From: Marinobacterium alkalitolerans
GTDB lineage: Bacteria > Pseudomonadota > Gammaproteobacteria > Pseudomonadales > Balneatricaceae
DNA length: 64,000 nucleotides
Assembly: GCF_017776525.1 (NCBI RefSeq)
Contig: NZ_JACVEW010000017.1
Location: forward strand, 20,437-84,436
Direction: 5' to 3'
Under the pieces are notes generated by a model. It worked only from the letters and a program-made list of their open reading frames with translations. It was not told the DNA's origin and ran no database searches. The position numbers and the translations under genes are program-made. Numbering within the stretch: the first letter of the stretch is position 1; every line of letters starts with the position of its first letter. This document shows positions 54,557 to 63,924 of the stretch, one piece after another.

Positions 54557-57500
54557 TTATGCCTGAGAACAGCCACTCAATTCCAGTGCCAGGTGACGTG
54601 CGTGGGCCAGATCCGGTTTGCCGCTGCCCAACACCGGCACCTGCTCGACCCGATATACCGATGCCGGTCGCATCAAGGGTGGAATTCTGGCCTCACGCAA
54701 CTGACGCGCAACCGCCTCCGCGTCACGCTGCTCGACCAGCAGCAATATCCGCTCGCCCTTTCTGTCGTCCGGTACAGCGACCGCAGCCAGTGCCTGGTCC
54801 TCACCCAGCACCGCTCGTACCTGCTGCTCAACGGCACCGAGTGAAATCATCTCGCCGCCGACTTTTGCGAAACGGGAGTAACGATCGATAATGGTCAGAA
54901 AGCCGTCTTCATCCAGATGCCCCTTGTCACCGGTCTTGTACCAGCGCAGCCCTGCACTCTGAATAACCACCTCCCGGGTGCGCTCCGGGTCATTCAGATA
55001 CCCTTTCATGATCTGGCTGCCGCCCAGCAGGATCAGGCCATCCTCTCCTGTCGGCAAAGGCTCCAGTGTCTGCGGGTCAACGATACGAAACATGGAGCCG
55101 GGCAGCGCCATACCGACCGTTCCCGGCTTCTCGCCTACCTGCACGTTCCACCACTGGGTATCAAGATGGTCAGGCAGATTAACACTGGCCACCGGTGTGG
55201 TTTCGGTACAGCCATACCCTTCCAGAACCGGTGCCTTGAAGCGCGCTTCAAAACGCTGTTTGACCTGTGGTGAGAGCTTTTCAGCCCCTGCCACGACCAC
55301 TCGCAATGACTCGAACATCAGCGGATGCAGTCGCTCATTGCGCACATAAAGGTTGAGGAAGGTACTGGTCCCGCACATCACCGTGGCACGATAGCGAGCA
55401 ACGGCCTTGCCGATATTGACCGCATCGGTGGGGTCCGGATGGCATACCAGCGGGATCCCCTCCACCAGCGGCAGCATAGAGGTGACGGTCAGGCCAAAGG
55501 CATGAAACATGGGCAGTGTTGCCATGATGCAGTCATCTTCCCGCACGTTCAGCACGGCAGAAATCTGCTTCAGGTTGGCCATCATGTTGCGATGGCTCAG
55601 CATTACCCCTTTGGGTGCCCCTTCACTGCCCGATGAAAACAGGATAGCCGCCGTATCATCGAGTCGTGCCCGACCGGAGTAGCGCCACTCGAGCATGGCA
55701 CGCGGGGACAGGATGACTTGCAGCAGCGTGAGCAGCGATTCGATTTTGCCGATTTCGGCCTTGACCGGCTCGAGCTTGATCACCCTGACCGCGCTCAGCA
55801 CGGCATCGAGGTGCACACCTCGCTGTGACAGGCGCTGCAGAAAGGTGTCCGATGTCACCAGTGTTTTGATACCCGCCTGCTCGATCGCACTCAGAAGGGC
55901 CTCCTCGGACGCCGTGTAATTGAGATTGACGACCGTTTTGCCCGCCATCAGCGCCGCCATATTGGCAATGGCACCACCGGCAGCCGTTGGCAGCAATAGC
56001 CCCAGATTCTGCTCGGGAATGGCCCGCATGCGACGGCAAAACAGGATACACGCCGTTAACAGTCGCTTATGCGACAGCACCGGGCCATTCAGATCGGTCA
56101 GGGCCCATTCCGAAGGGCTTGCCTTCGCAGTCCGAATGAAAGCGCACGGCAACGTTGGCAGGGAGTCGGTGTATTCATTCCAGGCCTGCACAGACAGCCG
56201 GAGGACTTGCTGTTTGACCTCCGGTGCTCGGCTATTGATCGGCATCTCGGCCCCGAACGCAACGATAACGTCCCGCTTCAGCCGCTTGGCCTCACCCCGT
56301 TTCAGGCGCTCACTGGAGCGGGAAAAGCGGCTCCCCCAGAGCCCGCGCAGGTAGAACGGGATAATGCAGGCGTCCAGCGTATCGGCGCTGCTGTCGGCCA
56401 GAATGCGCTCGAAGCCGCGCTTGAAGCTTCCCAGCTGCCCGCTGTAGCTGATCGCCCCTTCCGGAAACAGGCACACCACCTTGCCATCCGCCAGCAGTTT
56501 GCGCACCTCCTGCATGGCCGCTCTGGGGCCACGGGCTGAAATGGGCACCACGCCGTACAGGTCCATGAACCAGCGCAGATACCAGAGTTCATAGATCGAG
56601 CGCTCCATCACAAAGTGTACGTGACGGGGGCACGCCATCTGCACCATGGCCCAGTCAAGCCAGCTGATATGATTGCCCAGTAGCAGGGTGCCACCACGCC
56701 TGCTCGACAGGTGTTCGAAGCCAAGTACACGCAGGTTGTAGCGCCGCTTGACCAGTGCCGAGACCAGCACCCGCAAGAGTGCATGTGGCAGGCGAACGAC
56801 AGCATACAGCGCACCCAACAGCGCGACCACGAATAGCACCCAGATAAGGCGCTCAGCCGATATCGTCCACCAGGCGCTCAGAACAGTTACCCCCAGAAAG
56901 GCTAGCATGGACAGGTTTTGAATAAAATTATTGCCAGCCAACACCCGCCCAAGCCGATCTTCACGCGCGTTGAACTGAATCAGCGCGTTCAGCGGGATGG
57001 TCATGAGTGCACCACTGACACCGATCAGCAAAAACACGGGAGCCGTCCAGACCAGTTCGGCACTCAATGGCAGCAGCCAAAGCCCCAGCGCAACCCCTGA
57101 GGCACCGAGCGGGATCAGCCCTGCATTGATATAGTGGCGCGACAGGCGAGCCGCTATCACGGACCCGAGCATAATCCCCACACCCGCCAGCGCCATGATG
57201 CCCTGAATGAAGAAGGTATTTTGCTCTTGATAGCGCGCTTCGACATAGGCCGGAAACACCGCCAGCATCACCTGGCTAATCGACCAGAACAGGGCGAGGC
57301 CGATCACAGACTGAATGATCACCGGCTTGGCGATCAGTAAACGGAGGTTAGCCTTCAGGCTCCGTGCTTTTATGTAGTCCTGAACGTCCAGCTTCATGTC
57401 CGGCTTGCGGGCCGGGAACAGAGGCAGCCGACAGGTCAGTAACAGCTGCAAAAGTGCGCCGGCAAACAGGAGGTACCCCAGTGGTGCAATGGACTGCAGC

Positions 57501-58030
57501 AGCAAGCCCGGATCGGCATACTCACTGCCTTCCAGCAGGCTTTCAAACAGGGCCGAGAACACCACGATGCCGCTCAGAATGGCGACCATGGTGGTGGCTT
57601 GTACCCAGCCGTTACCCTCACTCAGCCGCTCGGCCCCCAGCAGCTCCCGAATGAACCCGTATTTTGCTGGCGAGTAAAGCGCACTTTGAACTGCCAGAAT
57701 GAACGTGAGTGCAAACGCAAAGAGGAACCAGCCCAGGTGATAGCTCAGAGTAATGAGCGCGGTAATCAGCACCGCTCCCCAGGCCGTGGCCTGCATGACC
57801 CGAGGCTTGGAGAAACGATCGGATACAAAGCCGGCCGGGGTAAACAGCAGGATGAACGGCAGCAGAATAAGACCGTTTACAACGGCCGTGAGCATGATCT
57901 GCACATCACCGTCGTAGGTTTTGAAAAGCGTGTTCTGGATGATGATCTTGTGTCCAAGATCGATAAAGGCATTGATGAAGGCAACCAGAATGAATGCAAC
58001 AAAGCCCCGGATTCGGATCAGCTCAAGCAT
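54557..58030 (-). CDS. aas: LplT-Aas fusion: lysophospholipid flippase, 2-acyl-GPE acyltransferase and acyl-ACP synthetase
   Basis: 1157 residues in three modules. Residues about 1-410 are a twelve-helix MFS transporter like LplT (FLVAFINAFIDLGHKIIIQNTLF, PAKYGFIRELLG). About 420-620 is a PlsC-type acyltransferase with the H-x4-D motif (LGNHISWLDWAMVQM) and FPEGAISYSG. About 640-1150 is an AMP-binding synthetase (AILFSSGSEGAPKGVMLSHRNMMANL, GYGCTETTPVASVN, YKTGDKGHLDEDGFL). In E. coli lplT and aas are separate genes that import and reacylate lysophosphatidylethanolamine; here transport and repair are one polypeptide. AMP-domain and acyltransferase motifs look intact. Confidence 0.93.
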   Translation of the reverse strand: MLELIRIRGFVAFILVAFINAFIDLGHKIIIQNTLFKTYDGDVQIMLTAVVNGLILLPFILLFTPAGFVSDRFSKPRVMQATAWGAVLITALITLSYHLGWFLFAFALTFILAVQSALYSPAKYGFIRELLGAERLSEGNGWVQATTMVAILSGIVVFSALFESLLEGSEYADPGLLLQSIAPLGYLLFAGALLQLLLTCRLPLFPARKPDMKLDVQDYIKARSLKANLRLLIAKPVIIQSVIGLALFWSISQVMLAVFPAYVEARYQEQNTFFIQGIMALAGVGIMLGSVIAARLSRHYINAGLIPLGASGVALGLWLLPLSAELVWTAPVFLLIGVSGALMTIPLNALIQFNAREDRLGRVLAGNNFIQNLSMLAFLGVTVLSAWWTISAERLIWVLFVVALLGALYAVVRLPHALLRVLVSALVKRRYNLRVLGFEHLSSRRGGTLLLGNHISWLDWAMVQMACPRHVHFVMERSIYELWYLRWFMDLYGVVPISARGPRAAMQEVRKLLADGKVVCLFPEGAISYSGQLGSFKRGFERILADSSADTLDACIIPFYLRGLWGSRFSRSSERLKRGEAKRLKRDVIVAFGAEMPINSRAPEVKQQVLRLSVQAWNEYTDSLPTLPCAFIRTAKASPSEWALTDLNGPVLSHKRLLTACILFCRRMRAIPEQNLGLLLPTAAGGAIANMAALMAGKTVVNLNYTASEEALLSAIEQAGIKTLVTSDTFLQRLSQRGVHLDAVLSAVRVIKLEPVKAEIGKIESLLTLLQVILSPRAMLEWRYSGRARLDDTAAILFSSGSEGAPKGVMLSHRNMMANLKQISAVLNVREDDCIMATLPMFHAFGLTVTSMLPLVEGIPLVCHPDPTDAVNIGKAVARYRATVMCGTSTFLNLYVRNERLHPLMFESLRVVVAGAEKLSPQVKQRFEARFKAPVLEGYGCTETTPVASVNLPDHLDTQWWNVQVGEKPGTVGMALPGSMFRIVDPQTLEPLPTGEDGLILLGGSQIMKGYLNDPERTREVVIQSAGLRWYKTGDKGHLDEDGFLTIIDRYSRFAKVGGEMISLGAVEQQVRAVLGEDQALAAVAVPDDRKGERILLLVEQRDAEAVARQLREARIPPLMRPASVYRVEQVPVLGSGKPDLAHARHLALELSGCSQA

Positions 58031-58135
58031 AACGAACCCCTCTGGCTGTCACTTCAACGCAATCGCTCCTTCGGGTAGTCACGGATCCTTTGCACCTCCA
58101 TTAGGCCCCCGCCCGCGGCAAACCGGGGCCGCTTG

Positions 58136-58903
58136 CTAAATAAGCGGCAGGTTGGCCGGCTCTGGCAGGCATTCAAACCCGGGCTTGGCAAAATAGTATC
58201 CCTGCATGAGGCGCACTCCATGAGCGCGGAAAAACTCCATCTCCGCACGGGTTTCAACGCCTTCCGCGAGCACGGTGATCCCCAGGCGGTTGCAGATTTC
58301 CATCAGGCCTTCCACGATGACCTGCTTGACTTCCGAGTGGTCCACATCACGCACCAGTTCCATATCCAGCTTCAGGATGTGCGGAATAAAGCCTGCCAAC
58401 AAACTCAGGCCGGCATGGCCGGCACCAAAATCGTCCAGCGCCGTAACAAACCCCTGGGCTCGATAGTATTCGAAGATGCGCTTGAGGTGGGCCGTATCGT
58501 GCACCCGCTCCGATTCGGTAATCTCGAACATGATCTGTTCAATGGGCAGGTTATGCTCCTGAGCGGCCGCCAGAGTACTGCGGATGCAGTGCTCCGGCGA
58601 GTAAACGGCATTGGGCAGGAAGTTGATGCTGAGCACCTGTTTCAGCCCGAGTCTGGCCGCCAGCGCGATTGCCTTCACCCGGCAGGCCTGATCGAAAGCA
58701 TATCGGTTTTCATCATTGACCCGAGACAGCACCTCGCCTGCGCCCTGGCCATCGACGCCTCGTACAAGTGCTTCATAGCCATACACGTTGCCCTGAGCGA
58801 CATCGACGATGGGTTGGAAGGCAAAGGTAAAATCAAAATCAAGCGGCACACTACAGCCATTGCAACCGGGTGCTTCGCTGGTTTGTGCAATCACATCGCC
58901 CAT
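58136..58903 (-). CDS. EAL-domain cyclic-di-GMP phosphodiesterase
   Basis: 255 residues from the ATG at 58903, which has GGAG 8 bases upstream; an ATG at 58915 has none. Almost the whole protein is an EAL domain with catalytic features intact: YEALVRG, SINFLPNA (Asn), FEITESE (Glu), ALDDFGAG (Asp-Asp), LKLDMEL (Lys), AEGVETRAE (Glu) and LMQGYYFAKP (Gln). A short N-terminal stretch (about 1-25) contains CNGC. It has no transmembrane segment and is likely an active stand-alone phosphodiesterase. It is divergent from the cyclophilin gene. Confidence 0.92.
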   Translation of the reverse strand: MGDVIAQTSEAPGCNGCSVPLDFDFTFAFQPIVDVAQGNVYGYEALVRGVDGQGAGEVLSRVNDENRYAFDQACRVKAIALAARLGLKQVLSINFLPNAVYSPEHCIRSTLAAAQEHNLPIEQIMFEITESERVHDTAHLKRIFEYYRAQGFVTALDDFGAGHAGLSLLAGFIPHILKLDMELVRDVDHSEVKQVIVEGLMEICNRLGITVLAEGVETRAEMEFFRAHGVRLMQGYYFAKPGFECLPEPANLPLI

Positions 58904-59085
58904 GCAGGACTCCATTCTGGTTAACGGAGAGCCACCCGTTCAGCTTCAGGTGAAGTAGATCTCTCAACTGGCACTCAAGCACAAAAGCCCAATGCTCGCC
59001 AATGGGTATATACGTTATAGTACGTTCAAATACCGCAGCCAGACTAACATACTTGACGCCTGTCCCCGACAGTTGAGAGTTTACC

Positions 59086-59667
59086 ATGCTAAAACAGATA
59101 GTTACCCCACTGCTTTTCGCCAGCTCGCTGGTCATGGCCGATACAGCCCCGCCCGTTCAGGTTGAGATGACAACCTCTGCCGGCACCATCAGGCTTGAGC
59201 TGAATGCCGACAAGGCGCCAATTACCGTACGCAACTTTCTGAATTACGCAGAACAGGGTCATTTCAACGGGCTGACCTTTCACCGCGTAATACCGGGGTT
59301 CATGATTCAGGGCGGGGGGTTTACGCCAGACATGCAGCCCAGGCAAACCGGGGCACCCATCCAACACGAATCCAATAACGGGCTGAGCAACCGTCGGGGC
59401 AGCATTGCCATGGCACGCACGCGTGATCCCGACAGTGCAACGTCTCAGTTTTTTATCAATCTGGTCGATAATCGCCGGCTGGATGGCATGCCGGGAAGGC
59501 CGGGCTATACCGTCTTCGGCCGGGTCACCGAAGGCATGGAGACTGTAGAAAGGATCGGTCAGGTCAAGACAGAGACCCGGGGCTATCACCGCAACGTTCC
59601 GGTTGAGGCAGTGGTCATCGAAAGCGTGAAAAAGGTGGAGCCGGCACAGGAAAACCCGGGTCAATAA
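59086..59667 (+). CDS. ppiA: Periplasmic peptidyl-prolyl cis-trans isomerase, cyclophilin type
   Basis: 193 residues with a signal peptide (MLKQIVTPLLFASSLVMADTAP). The cyclophilin domain contains TFHRVIPGFMIQGGGF, GSIAMARTRDPDSATSQFFINLVDN and YTVFGRVTEGMETVERI. The catalytic Arg is in FHRVIPGF, and the pocket residues Gln, Phe and Asn are visible. It accelerates proline isomerisation during periplasmic folding. It is closer to PpiA than to cytosolic PpiB because of its signal. A bidirectional terminator follows. Confidence 0.93.
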   Translation: MLKQIVTPLLFASSLVMADTAPPVQVEMTTSAGTIRLELNADKAPITVRNFLNYAEQGHFNGLTFHRVIPGFMIQGGGFTPDMQPRQTGAPIQHESNNGLSNRRGSIAMARTRDPDSATSQFFINLVDNRRLDGMPGRPGYTVFGRVTEGMETVERIGQVKTETRGYHRNVPVEAVVIESVKKVEPAQENPGQ

Positions 59668-59671
59668 ACGC

Positions 59672-59699
59672 AAAAAGCCCCGCTGGTGCGGGGCTTTTC
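59672..59699. terminator. Bidirectional terminator between ppiA and paaE
   Basis: An 11-bp perfect stem (AAAAGCCCCGC, loop TGGT, GCGGGGCTTTT) has A-rich and T-rich flanks, so it can serve both ppiA (plus) and the paa operon (minus). Confidence 0.93.
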
Positions 59700-59710
59700 G
59701 TGTCGCTGAA

Positions 59711-60811
59711 TCAGTTGCGCTGGTCGAAGTCCAGCATCACCTCATCGGTGATCGGGTGCGCCTGACAGCTCAGTACGTATCCCGCTTCAATCTCGTGTTC
59801 TTCAAGGCCGTGAGAGATGTCCATCTCTACCTCACCTTTCACCAGCTTACACTTGCAGGTGGAGCATACACCGGCCTTGCAGGAATAAGGCAGGTCCATA
59901 CCCACGTCCATGCCAGCATCCAGAATGTTCTGACCAACCGTAGCCAGATCAAACATGACAGAGCGGCCATCGGCAACGACGGTGACCTTGCTCATCTTCT
60001 CTTCGCCGTACTGTGCTACACGCGCCTGAGCCTTTTCCAGGGTTGCCTGAGCATCAGCAGACGAGCTGGCAAACAGCTCATAATGGATCTGGTCGTCGCT
60101 CAGACCTTCCATACGGAAGCCGCGCGATACTTCGGTCATCATCGCTTCAGGACCACAGATGAAGGCTTCATCGGTATTCTTGATATCGATCAGACCGGCT
60201 TTCTGCAGCGCATAGCCCTTCTTGTTATCGATACGGCCGTTCAGCAGGTCAGCACCCTGGTCTTCATAGTCCATGATGTTGATCCACTGGAAGCGATCCA
60301 TGTAGCGGTTCTTAACGAAGTTCAGCTCGTCTTTGAACATCACGGTGTTGGAGCGCTGGTTACCGTAAATCAGGGTCACCTTGCTGTTGGGCTCAATATC
60401 CAGCACGGACTTCATGATGGAAATCATCGGCGTGATGCCGGAGCCGGCCGCGATGCACATGTAGTTCTTCGCGTTGTTCGGGTTCAGCTCGGTGTAGAAG
60501 TTGCCCTGCGGCGGCATCACTTCGATATCCATGCCCGGCTTGAAGTGATCGTTGGCGTAGTTGGAGAACTTGCCGCCATCGACACGCTTGATACCCACAC
60601 GCATGTGGCCATCGGTTACGCCGGAGCAGATGGAGTAAGAACGACGGACATCTTCACCATCGATCATGGCACGCAGGGTCAGGAACTGACCCTGAATGAA
60701 CTTGAATTTCTCGGTCAGCTCTTCCGGTACAGCAAAGGTCACGCTGATGGCCGAATCGGTTTCCGGCTGCACTTCGGCAATCTTCAGCGTGTAGAAATTG
60801 GTGTCAGACAT
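59711..60811 (-). CDS. paaE: 1,2-Phenylacetyl-CoA epoxidase reductase subunit PaaE
   Basis: 366 residues. The ferredoxin-reductase half has the FAD motif RRSYSICSG and an NAD(P) region with MCIAAGSGITPMISIMKSVL and EAFICGPEAMM. The C-terminal plant-type [2Fe-2S] ferredoxin has CKAGVCSTCKCKLVKGEVEMD and a later SCQAHP cysteine. It passes electrons from NADPH to the PaaA di-iron site. It is the last gene of paaABCDE, 9 bp after paaD, and ends at a strong terminator. Confidence 0.96.
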   Translation of the reverse strand: MSDTNFYTLKIAEVQPETDSAISVTFAVPEELTEKFKFIQGQFLTLRAMIDGEDVRRSYSICSGVTDGHMRVGIKRVDGGKFSNYANDHFKPGMDIEVMPPQGNFYTELNPNNAKNYMCIAAGSGITPMISIMKSVLDIEPNSKVTLIYGNQRSNTVMFKDELNFVKNRYMDRFQWINIMDYEDQGADLLNGRIDNKKGYALQKAGLIDIKNTDEAFICGPEAMMTEVSRGFRMEGLSDDQIHYELFASSSADAQATLEKAQARVAQYGEEKMSKVTVVADGRSVMFDLATVGQNILDAGMDVGMDLPYSCKAGVCSTCKCKLVKGEVEMDISHGLEEHEIEAGYVLSCQAHPITDEVMLDFDQRN

Positions 60812-60820
60812 TGCTTCACC

Positions 60821-61360
60821 TTATATCTTTTTGAAATAGTCAAAAGGCTCATTGCAGTCGTTGCACTGAAACAGCGCCTTACAGGCGGTGGAGCCAAACT
60901 CACTGATTCTGCGGGTGTTGCGTGATCCGCAATGCGGACACTGAGCATGGGCGTCCGGTGTCAGACCGTCCTCATCCAGCTCGGCATCTTCAGGCGGCGC
61001 GATACCGTAGTTGCGCAGCTTGCGCCGCCCTTCCGGCGACATCCACTCCGAGCTCCAGGCCGGCGACAGCTTGGTTTTCACTTCGACGTCGTCATAACCA
61101 CTGGCCTTGAGCGCCGCGATGACATCGTCGGTAATGGTGTTCATCGCCGGGCAACCCGAGTAAGTCGGTGTAATGGTGACAACAACGCGGTCACCATCAC
61201 GCTCGACATCACGCAAGATCCCCAGATCCCAAATGCTCAGCACCGGCACTTCAGGATCCTTGACTTGGTCGAGCAGGTCCCAAAGCTCCTTCACCTCAGC
61301 GGCATTGCGCTGCTGGAGGCGCCGGTACTGCTCTTCTGGCATCAGTGAGATTTCATTCAT
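60821..61360 (-). CDS. paaD: Phenylacetyl-CoA epoxidase assembly protein PaaD
   Basis: 179 residues. The N-terminal MIP18/DUF59-like domain includes LWDLLDQVKDPEVPVLSIWDLGILRDV and PTYSGCPAMNTITDDV. The C terminus has a zinc-ribbon: CPHCGSRNTRRISEFGSTACKALFQCNDCNEPFDYFK. It is needed for maturation of the PaaABCE complex, probably of its iron centre. It is typical in length and lies between paaC and paaE. Confidence 0.95.
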   Translation of the reverse strand: MNEISLMPEEQYRRLQQRNAAEVKELWDLLDQVKDPEVPVLSIWDLGILRDVERDGDRVVVTITPTYSGCPAMNTITDDVIAALKASGYDDVEVKTKLSPAWSSEWMSPEGRRKLRNYGIAPPEDAELDEDGLTPDAHAQCPHCGSRNTRRISEFGSTACKALFQCNDCNEPFDYFKKI

Positions 61361-61385
61361 GATTCTTATTCCTGGCAGCTTGCGC

Positions 61386-62150
61386 TTACCACTGACAACC
61401 CGGGTAAGAGCGGTGCACGATCTGCATCTCGGTCAGCATGTGACCCAGATTCTCGGTGTGATAACCGGTACGGCCACCACGCACTGCCCAACCATCTTCC
61501 GGCACTGTCAGTGTTGCTTCAGTGAGAATGTCGCTGACCATCTTGTGCCATGCATCACGCAGCTTGGACACGTCTACCGCAATACCGGCGTCTGCCAGCA
61601 TCTGCTCGGTTTCGTCCATATCGAACATCTCATGGGTGTAACCCCACAGAGAATCAACCGCTTTCTGCGTACGCTTGTGGCTTTCTTCGGTACCATCACC
61701 CAGACGCAGTACCCATTCACGGCTGCGACGCAGGTGGTATTTGGTTTCCTTGATGCCTTTGGCCGCAATTGCGGACAGGGTTTCATCCTTGGAATGCAGC
61801 AGTTCCGGCAGCACCAGGGTGTAGTACACATCAGCAAACAGCTGACGTACCTGCGAATAGGCGAAGTCGCCCTTCGGCATTTCCATCAGCAGCAGGTTGC
61901 GGTATTCACGATCACTGCGCATGTAGGCGAAGTCATCTTCAGTACGGCCATCATCGGCCAGTTCTGCGGCATAGGTGTAGAACATGCGTGCGCGGCCGAT
62001 GTAATCCAGCGCCACGTTGCCGTAGGCAATATCTTCTTCCAGGAACGGGCCGTAGCTGACCCATTCGGAGATACGGTGACCCAGCACTACAGCGTCATCA
62101 CCCAGGCGGGTAGCGTATTCCAGCGTTGCCGCTTTGATTGCATCACTCAT
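61386..62150 (-). CDS. paaC: Phenylacetyl-CoA epoxidase structural subunit PaaC
   Basis: 254 residues, a ferritin-like four-helix protein without a complete iron site. DDAVVLGHRISEWVSYGPFLEEDIAYGNVALDYIGRARMFYTYAAELA and TKYHLRRSREWVLRLGDGTEESHKR are PaaC signatures. It forms a heterodimer with PaaA that binds phenylacetyl-CoA. It is 35 bp after paaB and 25 bp before paaD. Confidence 0.96.
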   Translation of the reverse strand: MSDAIKAATLEYATRLGDDAVVLGHRISEWVSYGPFLEEDIAYGNVALDYIGRARMFYTYAAELADDGRTEDDFAYMRSDREYRNLLLMEMPKGDFAYSQVRQLFADVYYTLVLPELLHSKDETLSAIAAKGIKETKYHLRRSREWVLRLGDGTEESHKRTQKAVDSLWGYTHEMFDMDETEQMLADAGIAVDVSKLRDAWHKMVSDILTEATLTVPEDGWAVRGGRTGYHTENLGHMLTEMQIVHRSYPGCQW

Positions 62151-62185
62151 TACTTGTCTCCTCTAAACTATCCCGTTACACACGA

Positions 62186-62479
62186 TTACATGTTGTTAAC
62201 GGGATCAGGCAGGACGTAATAAGTCGCATGGCGGTACGGCTTGTCGTCGTTCGGATCGTAGAAGCAATCCGCATCATCTTCCTGAGACGCGCAGATGTCG
62301 CTGGATTTAACGACCCACAGGCTCACGCCTTCGCTACGACGGGTGTAGCAGTCACGCGCATATTCCAGCGCCTGTTCATGATCTTCTGCGTGCAGGCTTC
62401 CGACATGCTTGTGGTCCAGACCGCGCTTGGAACGCACAAATACTTCAAACAGTTCCAGTTTTTCAGTTGGCTTAGTCAT
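62186..62479 (-). CDS. paaB: Phenylacetyl-CoA epoxidase subunit PaaB
   Basis: 97 residues from MTKPTEKLELFEVF; the open frame extends upstream into paaA but without similarity. FVRSKRGLDHKHVGSLHAEDHEQALEYARDCYTRR is the PaaB signature. PaaB bridges PaaAC heterodimers and the reductase. It starts 13 bp after the paaA stop codon. Confidence 0.95.
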   Translation of the reverse strand: MTKPTEKLELFEVFVRSKRGLDHKHVGSLHAEDHEQALEYARDCYTRRSEGVSLWVVKSSDICASQEDDADCFYDPNDDKPYRHATYYVLPDPVNNM

Positions 62480-62492
62480 CTCAGTTACCCTC

Positions 62493-63434
62493 TTACGCCG
62501 CATTCTGCGCTTTCTTCGCGCGTTTCTTTTCGTTGTATGCCGCAATGGCGTCACGCACCCACTCGCCTTCGTCGTGAGCGGCAATGTGGTGCTCGATACG
62601 TTGACGGTTGCAGTGACCGTTACCGTTGATCACGCTCCAGAACTCATCCCAGTCCAGGTCGCTGCTGTCGTAGTGGCCACGCTCTTCGTTCCACTTCAGG
62701 TTCTTGTCCGGATGTTCCAGACCCAGCACTTCGATCTGCTTCACAGTCTGGTCGATGAACTTCTGACGCAGGTCGTCGTTGGTCTCACGCTTGATCTTCC
62801 ACTCCATGGATTTCTGGGAGTGTGCAGATTCGGAGTCGTGCGGACCAAACATCATCAGAGCCGGCCAGTAGAAGCGGTTCAGCGCGTCCTGAGCCATGGC
62901 TTTCTGTTCCGGAGAACCTTTGGCCAGTGCCAGCATGGCTTCATAACCCTGACGCTGATGGAAGCTCTCTTCCTTACAGATACGGATCATGCCGCGAGAA
63001 TACGGGCCGTAGGAGGTACGCTGCAGCGATACCTGGTTGACGATGGCAGCACCATCTACCAGCCAGCCGATAGCGGCAACATCCGCCCAGGTCAGGGTCG
63101 GGTAGTTGAAGATGGAAGAGTACTTGGCCTTGCCACTCTGCAACTGCTCGATCATCTCTGAACGGGAGATACCCAGTGTTTCTGCTGCACTGTACAGATA
63201 CAGACCATGACCGGCCTCATCCTGCACCTTGGACAACAGAACCGCCTTGCGACGCAGCGACGGAGCACGGGTAATCCAGTTACCTTCCGGCTGCATGCCA
63301 ATCACTTCAGAGTGGGCGTGCTGAGAGATCTGACGGATCAGGTTCTTACGGTAAGCTTCTGGCATCCAGTCCTTAGGTTCGATCTTCTCTTCCGCTTCGA
63401 TCTTACGCATGAAATTTTGTTCTTCGGGCGTCAT
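62493..63434 (-). CDS. paaA: 1,2-Phenylacetyl-CoA epoxidase catalytic subunit PaaA
   Basis: 313 residues from [11 protein letters not shown], with GGAG 10 bases upstream. It is a ferritin-like di-iron oxygenase. The iron ligands lie in [20 protein letters not shown] (E-x2-H) and [17 protein letters not shown] (E-x2-H). It inserts one oxygen atom into the aromatic ring of phenylacetyl-CoA. It is the first gene of paaABCDE. The ring-opening and beta-oxidation genes (paaZ, paaFGHJ) and the paaK ligase are not in this window. Confidence 0.97.
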   Translation of the reverse strand: MTPEEQNFMRKIEAEEKIEPKDWMPEAYRKNLIRQISQHAHSEVIGMQPEGNWITRAPSLRRKAVLLSKVQDEAGHGLYLYSAAETLGISRSEMIEQLQSGKAKYSSIFNYPTLTWADVAAIGWLVDGAAIVNQVSLQRTSYGPYSRGMIRICKEESFHQRQGYEAMLALAKGSPEQKAMAQDALNRFYWPALMMFGPHDSESAHSQKSMEWKIKRETNDDLRQKFIDQTVKQIEVLGLEHPDKNLKWNEERGHYDSSDLDWDEFWSVINGNGHCNRQRIEHHIAAHDEGEWVRDAIAAYNEKKRAKKAQNAA

Positions 63435-63621
63435 CGTTCTGCTCTCCGATCTTATGTTTCGGTTCTTTCGCACTGTGTAACTTATTCTTGTACGACAGAG
63501 TGTTTTTTGTATCGCACCTGACTGATTAAGACCCGGGTCGGCATCCATCAACAGGCTCGACACCACAAGATACGCTCACCAGCATGCGATAGATTAAATG
63601 TACACCATCTCTTTCGATTAA

Positions 63622-63661
63622 TGATACACAAAAACAAAATTTTTTTTAAATAAATGTATCA
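63622..63661. promoter_or_regulatory. Wide dyad (TGATACA/TGTATCA) upstream of paaA
   Basis: Perfect 7-bp inverted arms separated by 26 bases frame an AT-rich stretch and a possible -10 (TATCAT) for the paa operon. Paa operons are usually controlled by PaaX (GntR-type) or PaaR (TetR-type) repressors responding to phenylacetyl-CoA. This dyad is a candidate site. Neither regulator is encoded nearby. Confidence 0.35.
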
Positions 63662-63670
63662 CTTGATGGT

Positions 63671-63684
63671 TTGATCTGGCTCAA
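63671..63684. promoter_or_regulatory. FNR/Anr-like box upstream of the paa operon
   Basis: TTGAT-CTGG-CTCAA matches the FNR/Anr consensus TTGAT-N4-ATCAA at 9 of 10 positions. One such match is expected by chance in a window of this size, so only the position before an oxygen-dependent pathway gives it weight. Confidence 0.25.
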
Positions 63685-63924
63685 CATCCTTAAGTCTAGT
63701 CCAGACTGGTCAATTCGTAACCAGTCGTAACATTAGAGAGTGAAGGCGATACAACGGGCGAACGCAGGCCTGACCACGGACAGCCCTGCCAGCAGGAAAC
63801 AATCAGCCAATATGGGTCAAGGGAAGGGAAAGCATGAGCATGTTGGAGCGCAGACGCACCAGCACAAAGAACAGACACGGCGGAACCCGTGCAACTTCGG
63901 AAAACAAATCAGATAGAAGGAAAT

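Larger units (their letters stand above)
63435..63924 (-). other. paaA upstream control region
   Basis: 490 bp without a credible gene. It contains an AT-rich core with a dyad, TGATACA (63622-63628) and TGTATCA (63655-63661). Another TGTATC occurs near 63508, and an FNR/Anr-like TTGATCTGGCTCAA lies at 63671-63684. A weak promoter, TTAAAA-N17-TATCAT, lies between the dyad arms on the minus strand. The rest, 63690-63924, shows no clear signal. Confidence 0.45.

Noticed and set aside
58080..58135. Terminator-like GGCCCC/GGGGCC repeat after the EAL gene
   Set aside because: The arms are only 6 bp with a long loop and no T run follows on the minus strand.
63690..63712. Segments shared with other intergenic regions (CTTAAGTCTAGT also near 29089; GAAYTGACCAGTCT also near 45045)
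   Set aside because: Exact 12-mers and 13/14 matches are expected many times by chance in 64 kb, so no common regulator is claimed.
63696..63878. A 60-codon frame between paaA and tRNA-Ala
   Set aside because: No supporting ribosome site or similarity. Its composition is that of intergenic DNA.
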